In this document: positions 36,561-48,165 of the stretch, piece after piece
How the letters are laid out: every line of letters begins with the position of its first letter
Numbering within the stretch: position 1 is the stretch's first letter
Assembly: GCA_003508835.1 (NCBI GenBank)
Contig: PUFA01000022.1
Location: 5,332,001-5,396,000, forward strand
From: Eonycteris spelaea
Taxonomy: Eukaryota; Chordata; Mammalia; Chiroptera; Pteropodidae
Length of the DNA: 64,000 nt
Reading direction: 5' to 3'
Program-made: the position numbers and the translations under genes
Notes under the pieces: model-generated
What the model was told of the DNA's origin: nothing
Seen by the model: the letters and a program-made list of their open reading frames with translations, nothing else
Databases searched by the model: none

Positions 36561-38048
36561 TTAGAATAATTCAATTGATGTAGGTATTAGTATTTCAATG
36601 AATGAGTAGATCAGCAGTAGGCTAAAGTCCTGTTCCCTCATCTTCCTGAGTAGCCTTTTAATTATTTACATCCAGGAGAATGTCTATTGGAAGAGACATC
36701 AGAGAAATACCACCTTTGAACCTCCTTGCAAGAGACCTTGTAAAGTTCAGTTAGCAAATACATCAGTGAGACGACCAGTAGTCAATCTCGGGGTTAACTC
36801 TACTAGGGGATCCCAAACTGTAGGTTCTCAGAGATCTGTTAAAAGCATCTTATCTTTGGGAAAAAATAGCTGACCCAAGACCTTTGGACCAAGCTGATGA
36901 TCTCTGATATTAAAAAGTTTACACCCAAGATAGATCAGTACTTGTAATTTCTAATTTTTTAAATCTGATCACTTAAAATCAATCTTCTCATTTTCTGTAG
37001 ATACACCCTTGCTTTTCATTTACCTATTGTCCCCTTTGTCTTCTCTGTCCTCCTTATTATCGTGGTCAGATCAGAAACAGTCTTATTTTAATTCCATTTT
37101 CAGGTTACCCCAAACAATAGCAACTATCCTCAATCTTAATGACTACTGGATATACAGCCATTATCACCGGATTCTCATGATAAAAAGCTCCAGACAATTC
37201 CCATTTCATCAAACAGGAGTAGAGGGAATTATTGCTGATAGCATTTCCATGTGCACCAACCTAGACAAATGACCTTGAACAATTAAAACTGACATTGCTA
37301 GTGCACTTTCTTTCGGGGGGGGGGGGGAATTGTAATCTATTCACTAAACTCCAATTAGTTCTCAATTTAAATTTATCAAACCTCATTGAGCAATGGACCA
37401 AGTACTTGCCAACTGGAAAAGACTAAAAGGGATCCAGATATGTAACCTGACAATGTAAGCTCTTGGTGCCCACTCCGTGTCTCGAGCGACTCTTTTTTTC
37501 CAGGCTTTTCATGTGCTTTTCCTGCATACTCCTTCCTGTGTAGCCAGGATGCTTGGTCCTGTTTGTCTCAAACTAACACCTCATGTTTTTTAGAAATGAT
37601 ATTCCAAGACTTGTCTGCACAGAGTGACCCTAATTCTATAAATCAACAAGGCTAGAAATTTAGAGACAGATGCAAACTCCAAGATGGGGCTATCATTGAT
37701 TATTCTAGCATTTTACGTAGAAGAACCACTGACCCATTGCTTATGGGAATTAGCAGAGCTGTGTTCCCATAGTAGGAATAAAAAAAACAAAAAAACAAAC
37801 AAACAAAAAAAAAACAGAAAGACTAAGATGCTTATCACTACCTCTGGCAGAAATTATTAATCATGTAACTTCTGCACTAGATAGGACAGAGATTATTAAA
37901 TCATTTTGGTGAGCTCTGGGCTTATATAGTTGTCCAGTATTCCAGATTGTTTGGTTTGCAGATAGAAGACATACTCATAGGCTCGTTGTTTTCCATCTCC
38001 AGGAATCGGTGAACCCTAGCAGGTCACAAAGCCCTACGATGTCGAACC

Positions 38049-38050
<2 letters not shown>
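36561..38050. other. Noncoding, unassigned, with G13 run
   Basis: No gene supported. G13 homopolymer at 37315-37327 and an A-rich CAAA-type repeat at 37776-37816. The frame 37009-37272 has no recognisable domain. Confidence 0.5.
37776..37816 (+). repeat. A-rich (CAAA)n simple repeat
   Basis: Runs of A interrupted by single C at 4-8-base spacing. Confidence 0.8.
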
Positions 38051-38102
<52 letters not shown>

Positions 38103-38186
38103 TATACATATGCGTGTACATATATATATATATGTGTATGTATATGTATATACATATATATACATATACATATATATGCATATGTA

Positions 38187-38228
<42 letters not shown>

Positions 38229-38251
38229 CATACATACATACATACATACAT
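38051..38251 (+). repeat. Compound microsatellite (CA)n-(TA/CATA)n-(TG)n-(TA)n-(CATA)n
   Basis: (CA)n of about 22 units, mixed TA/CATA/TGTA section, (TG)n of about 10 units, (TA)n, then (CATA)n. Five overlapping repeat-encoded frames on both strands (poly-Thr-His, poly-Tyr-Ile, poly-Cys-Val) are artefacts. The CA block and the downstream TG block are mutually complementary and could fold back. Confidence 0.95.
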
Positions 38252-40126
38252 GATTTATAGAGCAAGTTAGAAGAACAAGTTTTACATCACCTTAAGGAAA
38301 AAGTCACATGGCTCTCTAAGGCGGATCCTTGGGGTCCTTGTTCTGAAGCATGTTACAGTAACTACTGATCTTGTTTTTGTCATCGTGGCACCTTTGTATG
38401 AAGACCCTTTACAATTCAAGATATTCTTCCAGATCTACCAAAGTCTAAGAACTTTACTTTTTAATCCATCGTTGCTCCCTTTTCTCTCTCACCATTCTTT
38501 TTTTCTGACAGTTTTCCATCATTGTTGTTTGTGCCTGCTTTCATGAGCAAGTTACCTATGCAATTGTTCTTCTTTTATTTCTTTTGGAATTGGAAAATGA
38601 AAAGGAGAGCCAGGAACTGTCAAAAGCTGGTTACTCAGAGCCCCTTGGCATTCTGTTAGAACCTGGTTTGGACGATTGTCTAGAACACTTAATGCTTTAT
38701 TAATATCAATATGTGCGTTTGCACGGTAACACGATTCTGACTCGCTTTCTAAATCACGGACCTTAAGTGAGAAATTGCAGGAGAGAGGCCTTCAGAAATA
38801 CTATCGTTTAGGGCATGCTTTGCTTTAAACAATCTTTTAAAGTTATTCTTAATGTTTAATCCATCCTACTCTGACCTTCTCCATAGGAAAAGAAAATGTA
38901 AATCTCCCAGACAGCAGAGAACAAACTGTCAGAAAAATGAAAACAGGATTTTCTACTAGCTGCTCTTCTGTAACACAGCTCGACACCCAACTGTCACTTC
39001 AGTAGCTTCACGTTCTTAATGGAAAATACTAACCTTCTAGCTTAGAAGATAAGGGAGGAAATACTCCAAGTTTATCCATTTCCTTAACTAGGAAGTCTAT
39101 GTATTCATCATTAAAAAACAAACAAAAAAAAACCTGACAGTAATTAAATAAATGCAATGCAGAGAAGATGTGTAGACACTTCGCAAAGTTGTCAGAGGAG
39201 CGAGGAGGACAGAAAGCACGGTGACCTTTGGGAGATGTTTATCGCCCCTCGTCCTCAAGGACCACTGGCAGGGCAAGGTAGCTGCTCTACATGAGGAAGT
39301 AGCACTGCCTCGAGGGGAACAATAATCTTTAGACACAAAGCCAGTCACTGACTAGAGGTCAGAAGTAAAAATACGCTAATCTTGCTCTCTGCCTTCTCTC
39401 AAATCCAGACCATTTGCTTTACCCCCTGAATTTACCCAGCAGCCTGAGGACAGGGAGCCCTTGGTGATGGAGATGTCCCCAGAAGCATCCAGGGCAAAAA
39501 GTGCAGAGAGAAGAAGGTCAAGCTGGAGGGCAGGCAGGAGTGCAGGGCAAAGGGTACCTGTGGTATTCACTTGGCCTCATTTATTTTAGTGTCCTTGTTT
39601 ATGGTTAAGGATTTTTCAGGTTCTTTGCTTCTGTAAATTCAGGTAGTCATCAGTTACTGAGAAATGATCATGTGTATGTTGTTTATTTCAATGGCATCAT
39701 TTTGAACATTTCTCTTGTATTTTTCTAGGGAGGTAATAGCTGCTTGCATCCCTCTGAGGATATTAACTAGACTCATTTTGTGCCCTCTGTACCAATGACG
39801 TTGACATTTGTCTAAATGACTATTGACCTTTTCTTTTTTTGACTTCGTATTCACCTTTCGAAAGGTGAGTTTCTGTTAGACTCTTGTTTTTATTAAGTAT
39901 CCTGGTCAGTGGGTGAGAGGTTACTGCTATTGTTGCCCATATTTTGCTTCTGTTACAGACAAAGCTTTTTTTTTTTTTTTTCCTTTTTTAATCCAGGGAG
40001 GAAGAAGTGCCCACCGGGTTATTAATATCTAGATATTGCTGGCCAATTACTGTCCTTTCTTTGTGACCCAAGTTCTCACACTTAGTAGACCCATATAAAA
40101 TATAATTCTTTCTTGTTTTCTTAAAC
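38252..40126. other. Noncoding; GC-richer patch 39160-39580
   Basis: Mostly unassigned. 39160-39580 is clearly less AT-rich than its surroundings and includes a 69-codon plus-strand frame (39380-39586) with an acceptor-like pyrimidine tract ending in CAG at 39408. T16 run at 39966-39981. No recognised repeat or protein. Confidence 0.4.
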
Positions 40127-40470
40127 AAGACAAAATAGCCATGAGAAAAAAAAAATTGATAAATTTGACTATATCAAATTTAGCTTCTTCTCTACTAGTA
40201 AAGAGATTCTAAACAGATTTAAAGGATAGTTGACAGGCTATGAGAAAATGTTTAAAACATATATGACAAAAGATTATATTAGGGCTCCAATAAATCATTT
40301 AGGAAAATAAGAGTCTCTGAATCAAAAAATGGCAAAAGCATATGTACAGACATTTACTGGAAAAATCAAAACAGTAAATCCAGAGACCCTTAAATTCATT
40401 AATTGTCAAAAAAAGCAAATTCAACTGAGATAGAACATTTGATTTTGAGATGCAAAAGGATGAATTAAGC
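40127..40470 (+). mobile_element. L1 ORF2 C-terminal part, sense
   Basis: ATTGATAAATTTGACTATAT, ATCAAATTTAGCTTCTTCTC, GACAGGCTATGAGAAAATGT, AAAATGGCAAAAGCATATG, TGTCAAAAAAAGCAAATTCA and ACTGAGATAGAACATTT follow the L1 ORF2 end order. Frame is destroyed. Confidence 0.78.
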
Positions 40471-40734
40471 ACATTTGCGGAGCTGAAATAATAACTTAAA
40501 AACCCATCTGTATGAAACAAACTGGGCCACAAATTAGAATATTGTCAGTGCCCTAGAGTCGTCAATGTACCTTTCTGAAAGAAGCACCGTTACCTTACCT
40601 TTTAGTATAATTTTTTCTGCTGTACTTGAAAGGCACAGCATTTATGCACCTCTAAACAATAGACTTTAGTTTTTCCAACTTTGACAATTTATATATATAT
40701 ATGTATTTTTGTATTCTTTCGTGACACACTTTCT
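40471..40734. other. Boundary region between opposed L1 pieces
   Basis: Diverged sequence of uncertain origin, with a short TA run near 40690-40702. Confidence 0.4.
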
Positions 40735-41040
40735 TTGTTCACCATATGTTGATGCAATGACTGCCGTGTATTTTCACTGCTCCACAGTATTCTGTTGTTC
40801 ATAGAAATGCCCATTTTTATTCTGTTTTTTATGTGCATTTAGATTGTTTATGATTTGGGGCACTGAGGTGCAAAGTTGGTATGAAAATACTTCGACATGA
40901 TTCTGAGGAATATATCATTGGTTTATCTGAGGTATATGACGAAGGAATATTCGTGGCAAACATATGTGACTATTTATTTGGTGACCAACAAATTATTTCT
41001 TTCCAAATCAGTTGTATTAATTTACACTTGTTCCTGTGTT
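40735..41040 (-). mobile_element. L1 3'-UTR fragment, antisense
   Basis: The plus strand shows TGCTCCACAGTATTCTGTTG, TTAGATTGTTTATGATTTGG, TGAGGAATATATCATTGGTT, and ATTTCTTTCCAAATCAGTTG then ATTAATTTACACTTGTTCC. This is the L1 3' UTR in reverse complement. It lies between two sense L1 segments. Confidence 0.7.
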
Positions 41041-41139
41041 ATATGACATTTCATAAAATCGTATTTTTCATCCATCGCTTTAGAAAAAACAAAGTTTAAT
41101 AGTATCGAACTGACATTTATGTGAAACCCCTTTAGATGG

Positions 41140-41183
41140 CAACATGCATACTTTACTATTACAACATGCATACTTTACTATCA
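41140..41183 (+). repeat. 22-bp tandem duplication
   Basis: Two copies of CAACATGCATACTTTACTAT plus two bases, period 22, one mismatch near the end. Confidence 0.88.
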
Positions 41184-41199
41184 ACTTCTCTTAACTAAT

Positions 41200-41480
41200 C
41201 ATCTATCTTAGAGAAATACTAACCCGTGTACCCATAAAACATTTTAAAAGGACGTCTATTGTAGCTTCTTTTGTTTTCGCAAATCTTTAAAAATATATTA
41301 AATGTCCATCAATCGAGAAATGACTAAATAAACTATAGCCTATTGACGAGTTCACAGAATGATCTAGATTAACATGTACTAAATAAATTCTAGAGAGCAT
41401 ATTAAAGAAATAAAAACACGTTTTCGTGGTTAATAAAACACAGACAACATATTGGCTCATCAAGTCAGTTTCACATGCAT
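41200..41480 (+). mobile_element. L1 3'-UTR fragment, sense
   Basis: AGAGAAATACTAACCCGTGT, then AAATGTCCATCAATCGAGAA and TGACTAAATAAACTATAGCC are the L1 3' UTR in sense. Probably the continuation of the sense L1 at 40127-40470, split by the antisense piece. Confidence 0.75.
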
Positions 41481-44400
41481 CAGAGATCTTAGGTAAACTT
41501 AATAATTGCAAGGATGAATATTATTGCCGGGCACAGGGGAAGCAGGAGGAGGTCAGTCACACTGAGTCTGCCTAGGCCACTTCTTCCCACAGATGCGCTT
41601 TTGTCAAAGTTAATAGATGGTTTTTCTAAGTAAAGTGTGCTATCCCTTCACTTATACAGAGGAGACATTTAGATCATGGAATATCTTTTTCTTTTCTGAT
41701 GTTCCATGAAACCGTGCCTCATAAGTCAGGGGTTTTTAGGTCTGCTTGCTGTGAACAATCCTAGAAACAAATGTACATCTTAAAACTTCAGAGACTAAGA
41801 AAAAAGATTAGTGAAAATATAGGAGAATTCAGGTAATAAATTTAACTTTAGGTGGTGAGTACATAATGCATTATATAGATGATGTATTATTGAATTGTGC
41901 ACGTGAAACCTATAGAATTTTATTAACAAGTCACCCTGATAATTTAATACAAAAAACTCTGAATTGGTGTCTACATGAATTGCATTGAAAAAAAATATAG
42001 CTATCAATTTTAACAATTTTTTTCTCTTAAGATTTCAGTGGCTAGCTAATTTCTCTTTGCAGATTATGACAATTTTTAGATTGAAGAATGGGGAAACAAA
42101 TTAATGATATATATTTTCCTTTCTATTATTATAAGCATTATGAAGTCTTAGTCATTATAGCATATCAAGCTATATTTTCCAAGATACATAAAAATGTTCT
42201 CCATTAGAAATAAATGGCATGTGCTTGTTTGGTGATGCCTATGAGAGACAATTTTCTCTTTTAGTTTGATTTACTACCAAAAATGCTACTGTGTGTATTT
42301 TGGTATTATTTAAGTAAAATTTGTACCTGAAAAAAAAAACAGGCTTTATAGATTAAAAAACAAGCATGATAATTAGATAATGAGATAGAATCAAAGGGAA
42401 TTGGGAACTCTAGCACTTTCAAAAATAATAGTAGATTTAGGCTTGCATTAGATGGCTTAACATATTCTAAGGTAATGACATGACGTGATTCAAATTCCTA
42501 ACTCTCAGATATTAAACAACAGTAATGCACTTATATCTCAATACTTATTAGATAAATATACATATATGTATATATACATATGAAGGAATATATATTATTA
42601 CACAAAATCGTATAATTATTATGTATATTATATTATGTATTATGTAATATATATATTACCTTACTATATAAGGTATTTACTATATAATACCTGTGTATAT
42701 ATATAATATAGCTATATATACCTGTATATTATATAAATATGTATATTCAATGTATTATATGATAGAATATATATATATATTCTTCCTGGACATATTCTTA
42801 AAAATGTTGTATTTAGGAGTATAACAGTTTTTTTTTTCTTTATTATTTTATAGAGCTCAGCATACAATAAAACTTTAATACTTTTTTTGGTATGCTAATG
42901 CTAAGTGAGAATATATATCTGCTTCCTTCCTGTTCTTAAATTATGCTTACTTGATTAGATTTGCAATAGCATGTTTTGGTCTATTTCTTTTCCACTTTTT
43001 GACTAATTTTATTCTTATCGTGGTCTATAATTCCTTGTTCTTTGATATTGCCTTCAGGGGCTCATCCCAGGAACTCAATGACAGTTCAGGGTTTTATCGT
43101 CTCTCTCAAGAATACAAATCATATCATATTTCCTTAACTTATTTTTTATAAGAATTATAAATGGATTTGAGATTCTGCCAACAATGTATTTTAGTTTTAT
43201 TAATTTTTGTTATTTAGGTAAGAACTTCTGGGCAGGAAAAAGAAGAGAGAGATTAATTATGCTAGAGATTATTAAGTGATGATAAAAATATAAATTTTTA
43301 AAGGTGGTAACCACCCAAAGGACTTCTTTATTATAATATAGTGTTTCTGTAAATATGAACACTTCTTTTTCTTCTATAGAAAATAATTATGTATGGTAGT
43401 CAGAGTATTATTTGATAAAAATCACATAGGATAGTCGAATAATACTATATGTGGAAAAATACTGAGGAGATTTTAGGACCAAAGAATATTTGTTTAATAG
43501 TGTCAGAACTCATTTTAACACCATGAAAAGCATACGTGTTTGTTCAATTTTCACTCACTGCACAAAGCATTAGATAAAAGAAGATTTTCAGTAATAGCAT
43601 TTCATTTTGAGTCTTACCAATCCTTTTAGTTCTGGTATAATAAAAAGACTATTAGCTTTTACTCTGCTGTGTTGAATTTTGATGATTTTTGACAGTCTTC
43701 ACTGAGACACTCAAAGAAATGAGACTTGCCAGTCGAATAACATAAGATTTCATTAAATTTACCAGCATCAAAAGAAGCTGTTTTTGTCTCTTAACATTTT
43801 GATATGTTGTCTTTTTCTAATCCTCTTCCCAGGACCTATATAGAAGGCAATAAAAAATTGTATTTTGTGTATCCAGAGTTTTCTCCATAATTGAGATCAT
43901 AGTCAAGTCTTAACTTTAGAATTACTTCACTATGAAGCACAAAATTATTAAATAATTCAAATTTTTGTATTAGCAAATAGTAACAGTAACGAAAGTTGTA
44001 CATGCACATGCTATTTTATAGCACTTACAAAGATACAATATCCAGTTTAAATTTTGCCGCAAAAGTAAGTGGGAAAATAATATTATCATTTTCATACTTA
44101 AAGATATGGGACTATAGAAGAGTAATATCTTTCTGCAAACTACATACAAATGAATAGCTGAGATATTAGCAACTCCAAATATTGTAAAACTTGTATTAGT
44201 TACAAACAAACGTCATTTTTATCTTTGAATACTTGAACTGGTTATCTACACAGTATTATTGGAAAAAAAAAAGTATATAAGAGTGTGAACAAATTCTTAT
44301 TTCCTCGACTTTAGAGGGCATGTTGTGGAAAAACAAAAAATGAGTTTCTATAAAATAGCTTGTTATCACCTTGCTTTCTAGCATCCCTGGGTGTAGAAAC

Positions 44401-47100
44401 ATATACTTAAAATCACTGAATAAATAAAATTTTCTTATTTTTCTTTTCTGCAAATCGGCAGTATATTAGGTTATAAAAGGTTTCAAAATGTGAAGAATAA
44501 AGGTATTAGAAGGAAACTCAGGATCGATGTAATGCCTTTGATAACTGATACACGTGAACTATTTTATTGTGAAACTGTTTGAAGTAATAAAGTATGTGAA
44601 AGACAACACGCACAGATATTTTTTCTGCATCGACTCCAAGATGCAAACATAAACATATTTTCTTTACATGGCAGTGATTGGATACTTGCTAGTTTTACTA
44701 TTCCTATTGTGTAGATGAAGAACACAAGGCTCATATTAGTGTCATTTAACCATATCATGGAGGCGCCCAGGGATTTTGTTTCTGTTGTCATAAAGAATGA
44801 GGAGTAGAATCAGCATCAAGTTTGTGTTAAGCAACTGTGATGAAAAGAAACAGCAAATGCTGACTAGAGATTGTAAAAATATTTTGTGTTTGTTTTTAGG
44901 CTAACAGAACAAGTTATTATATGTGAGCCAATAAAAGTGGTTAATTATATAACTAAGAAGACCTAGGATATAAACAAGCCAATGAGAAATAAGACCCATT
45001 ACTTCTTTAAATGTAGAGAGAGATAATTGCATTTAAGCTATAGATATTTGTTACCATGTTAGAAATAAATATCTTCTCTGAAAAAGACCCCATTTTATTT
45101 TTATTACACGATCTAAACAAATAGCAGTACACTAAAGTGGAGACTAATGCAAAGCATTTTACTATTATGTATTATTGTATAAAATACAATGTCAAGTGTA
45201 TTGAGTTATTAATTACACTATATTTTTCTGAGTACTGCATTAAAGTAGGACTATTTTATTTTTGCAGAGCTTCTTCTTTATGAGAAAATTAAATAAGATA
45301 TATTGGAGAGACTTTCAACAGACCATTGTGTCAATACTTAAATATATCCTTTTCTTCAGTATCTATTAGGTTCTCCTTAAAAAAAAAAAAAAGGGCAGAG
45401 TAGCTAGGAGAGGTAATGAACCAACTCAGAGTAACATCACTGGCAAAATCAGATGACAGGTAATTAACATAAAACTTAGGTTACAGCAGTAAGTAACCAA
45501 ATCCTTCACAGCATAAGGCAGAACTGGAAAGGGTGAATGGCACATATAAAATACAAATAAAGGAAAATATTGAAAGGTTATAAAATCAACGTACTATATC
45601 CAGAATTACCAATACTTAGTCCCCCGAAAAGACATGTACCATGAAATAAAACACTGGGAACAAAATAAAATTAATCAGAGAGAAAGAGAAAGAAAGAATC
45701 TGCTGAATGGTGAGGAGAGACAAGGAAGATAATTTTCAGAAAGTTAAATTCTGAAGTAAAGACTTAATTAGTAGGAACATAACATCAAATAGAAATGAAG
45801 CAAAACAATAAGAGGTGTAGAGAAGAAAAATGAGAGAAAAAGTAAACCAGAAATGAAAAGATAAAAAAACTTTTACAAAAACATTCTAAACATCGATAGA
45901 ACTTAGGCAAAAGAGAGCGATACATATGTAATGATTTCTTCTTCCTAAAGAGAATTAAAATCTAAATTATTTGAGTAGGTAGGTAAAAGTAGAAAATTTA
46001 TATCGGCAGCAAACTTTTGACAGCAGCATTGCATATAGAAAGTTGAGGAAGAATAATGATTATGAAAGACAAAATGGTAGACAGATGATATTTCATTCAA
46101 TCAGATTGTGCGTCAATCATATCTAAGGAAGCAAGAGCATATTGGACATTGTAGGATCTCTGGAAATACAGTTCCTATGATCCGTGTCTGAGAAACCTCC
46201 TCATACCTGACAACAAACATTAAGTTCAGATGAATGTAGCATTAAGCCTGTGGATAAAGTATTAAACATGTTAAATTTAGAATTAAGACTAAGTAATGAG
46301 GTTAAAAGTAACAAAACCTCATGCTACTGTTAAATGTTCTAAAAAGGTAGGAATTATACAACTCACAACAAATTGAGGAAAGGAGGAATCTGAATGAAAA
46401 CATTAATGGATGTCTCAGAAATATCTTACTGTCGTTAAAAGGAGAGTGAATAAAAGTAAATGCTAGGTAAAAAGACAGAAGGGAGAAAAAGAGGTTGCTA
46501 GAGACAATTATCATGACTCATGAAGTAGTCAGTAAAGGGTATTAAAATACACCGGAAGACTAGTATATTATTATGAGGTTATATAAGCTAAAATAACATG
46601 ATGCAATGGAAGAACAGCATACTAAGCATATCAAAGACGTTAATGGGCTTAACTCAGCGTTAAGTCAAATATTTTCAGATAGCCCAATGAAGCAGAATCA
46701 AATCTATCCTGTGTACAAGAGAGATGCCTAAACAAAGCAATTCAGAAAGGTTTAAAATGAAGGAAAGGGCAAATATTGTTCTCTGGTAGGATCACAAAGC
46801 AGGTGTCACAGTTTTTTTGGAGACATGGTAGAATTTAAGACAAAATATATGTAGCAGGGTAAGGGAGGAGAATTTATTATAATAAAGGCTTCGTTCTTCT
46901 TTAAAGCGATAATAAATATTAATAGAATGTACCAAATTACAACTTTCAGAAAACAGAAATGACAGGAGGTGAACGAAGAAAATGACGTATATTAAAACCA
47001 AAAATGTTCACATAGTTCATCTGGTGGCAAGTCACTAAAGAATGTAAATAAGCTTCATTTTCGATTTTAAATGAATAATATATTTAGTGATAAAGACTTT
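41481..47100. other. AT-rich noncoding stretch
   Basis: No gene. TA-rich low complexity at 42545-42775. 45400-46560 is strongly A-rich on the plus strand, as in decayed sense LINE sequence, but no family could be assigned. Frames of 60-80 codons here are chance. Confidence 0.5.
42545..42775. repeat. TA-rich low-complexity tract
   Basis: Repeated TATA, TATG and TATTA units over about 230 bp with little else. Confidence 0.8.
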
Positions 47101-47814
47101 CTTCTCAATCACATTTCACGATGCACTTCTCCATTAGGCCTTGACTTGGGCTCCTGCCTTGTAGGACCTGCATAGCCCAGTTTCAGCAAGAACTGTACTC
47201 AGCCAGTTTAGGAAGAATGTCCCCACCCTTAATATATGGTCGCCTTTGATATCTGATGCCCCTGGCTTACCTTCATCAAGAAAGATAGTGATTAAACAAC
47301 ACCACGTATGAAAGCTCAGAGGTCAGTCAGAGGTAGAAATCAAATTGTGGGAGTTATCAATATATATGAAGCATTAAAAATAATGATTTTTAAATTACCC
47401 AAGCAAGAGTTTAGACAATGCAAATTAATACAAAATGAACTGAGAAAAGAAACCTGTCAAAAAACTAAGAATAAATAATTGAGAAGGGTAGGAAGGAATC
47501 CAAGTCAGTGTATTTTTAAGGAAATGCATAAAGGAGAAAGTTTTAAAGAGGAAGAAGTTATCAGTTACTTGAAATGTTGTAGAGACTTTGGGAAATGTGA
47601 CAAGCTCTCGTATAGAAGTTATGGGTAGCCATTAAAGTAGCACTTTCGTTAAAATTATGGGTAGGGAACTAGATTAGAATGGGACGTATGGGCCTTTAAT
47701 TCCAGAATTATGACAAAAATAGAGAACCTAAAAATTCTCATTAGAAACACGAGCGCAACATAAACTGTAGCAACCATCCATTGAAATACATAGTAAAGCT
47801 TTCAGGAATAAGCC
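47101..47814. other. Unassigned, possible old LTR at its start
   Basis: 47110-47300 is GC-richer, with TGATATCTGATGCCCCTGG-type sequence that resembles an LTR I cannot name. The remainder is AT-rich with nothing recognised. Confidence 0.3.
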
Positions 47815-48165
47815 AGGCTGGAGAAGCGCACAGCAAACAAGCCAGCACACCCGACGGCAGCTGTGGAGAAGACAGTCGGAACCGAACCCACAAAAGAAAT
47901 GACAATGCCAGGTTTATTTATCGTTCCTGACAGTGCTTCCCACACACCGACGCGAAGAAAAGATCGCCAGCAGAAAGTGACGTTTTCGCATATGCCCAGG
48001 AGACAGCGATCAGAGCCCGCGGAGCCGCATGTGTATGGGACTCAAGGAACACACCTCCAAGAAGGAGGTAACCATGGAGACAAAGGCCACGCATCTGCAT
48101 ACGAGTGCCCTCAAGCGTGCCCAGCTTCAAAGACACACGCGGCGCACAGGTGAGAGTGCAGAAAA
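47815..48165. promoter_or_regulatory. Isolated CpG-dense patch with donor-like site
   Basis: About 23 CpGs in about 350 bp by manual count, in otherwise CpG-poor sequence. Open frames of 96 codons (47863-48153, plus) and 92 codons (47918-48196, minus) overlap antisense, which is expected from GC-rich sequence. ACAG|GTGAGA at 48150 is a strong plus-strand donor match. No protein family or repeat recognised. Could be a small CpG island, an exon, or a GC-rich insertion from a young repeat unknown to me. Confidence 0.35.

Noticed and set aside
38009..38260. Several overlapping 69-96-codon frames over the CA/TA/TG tract
   Set aside because: They translate simple repeats on both strands; no unique protein sequence.
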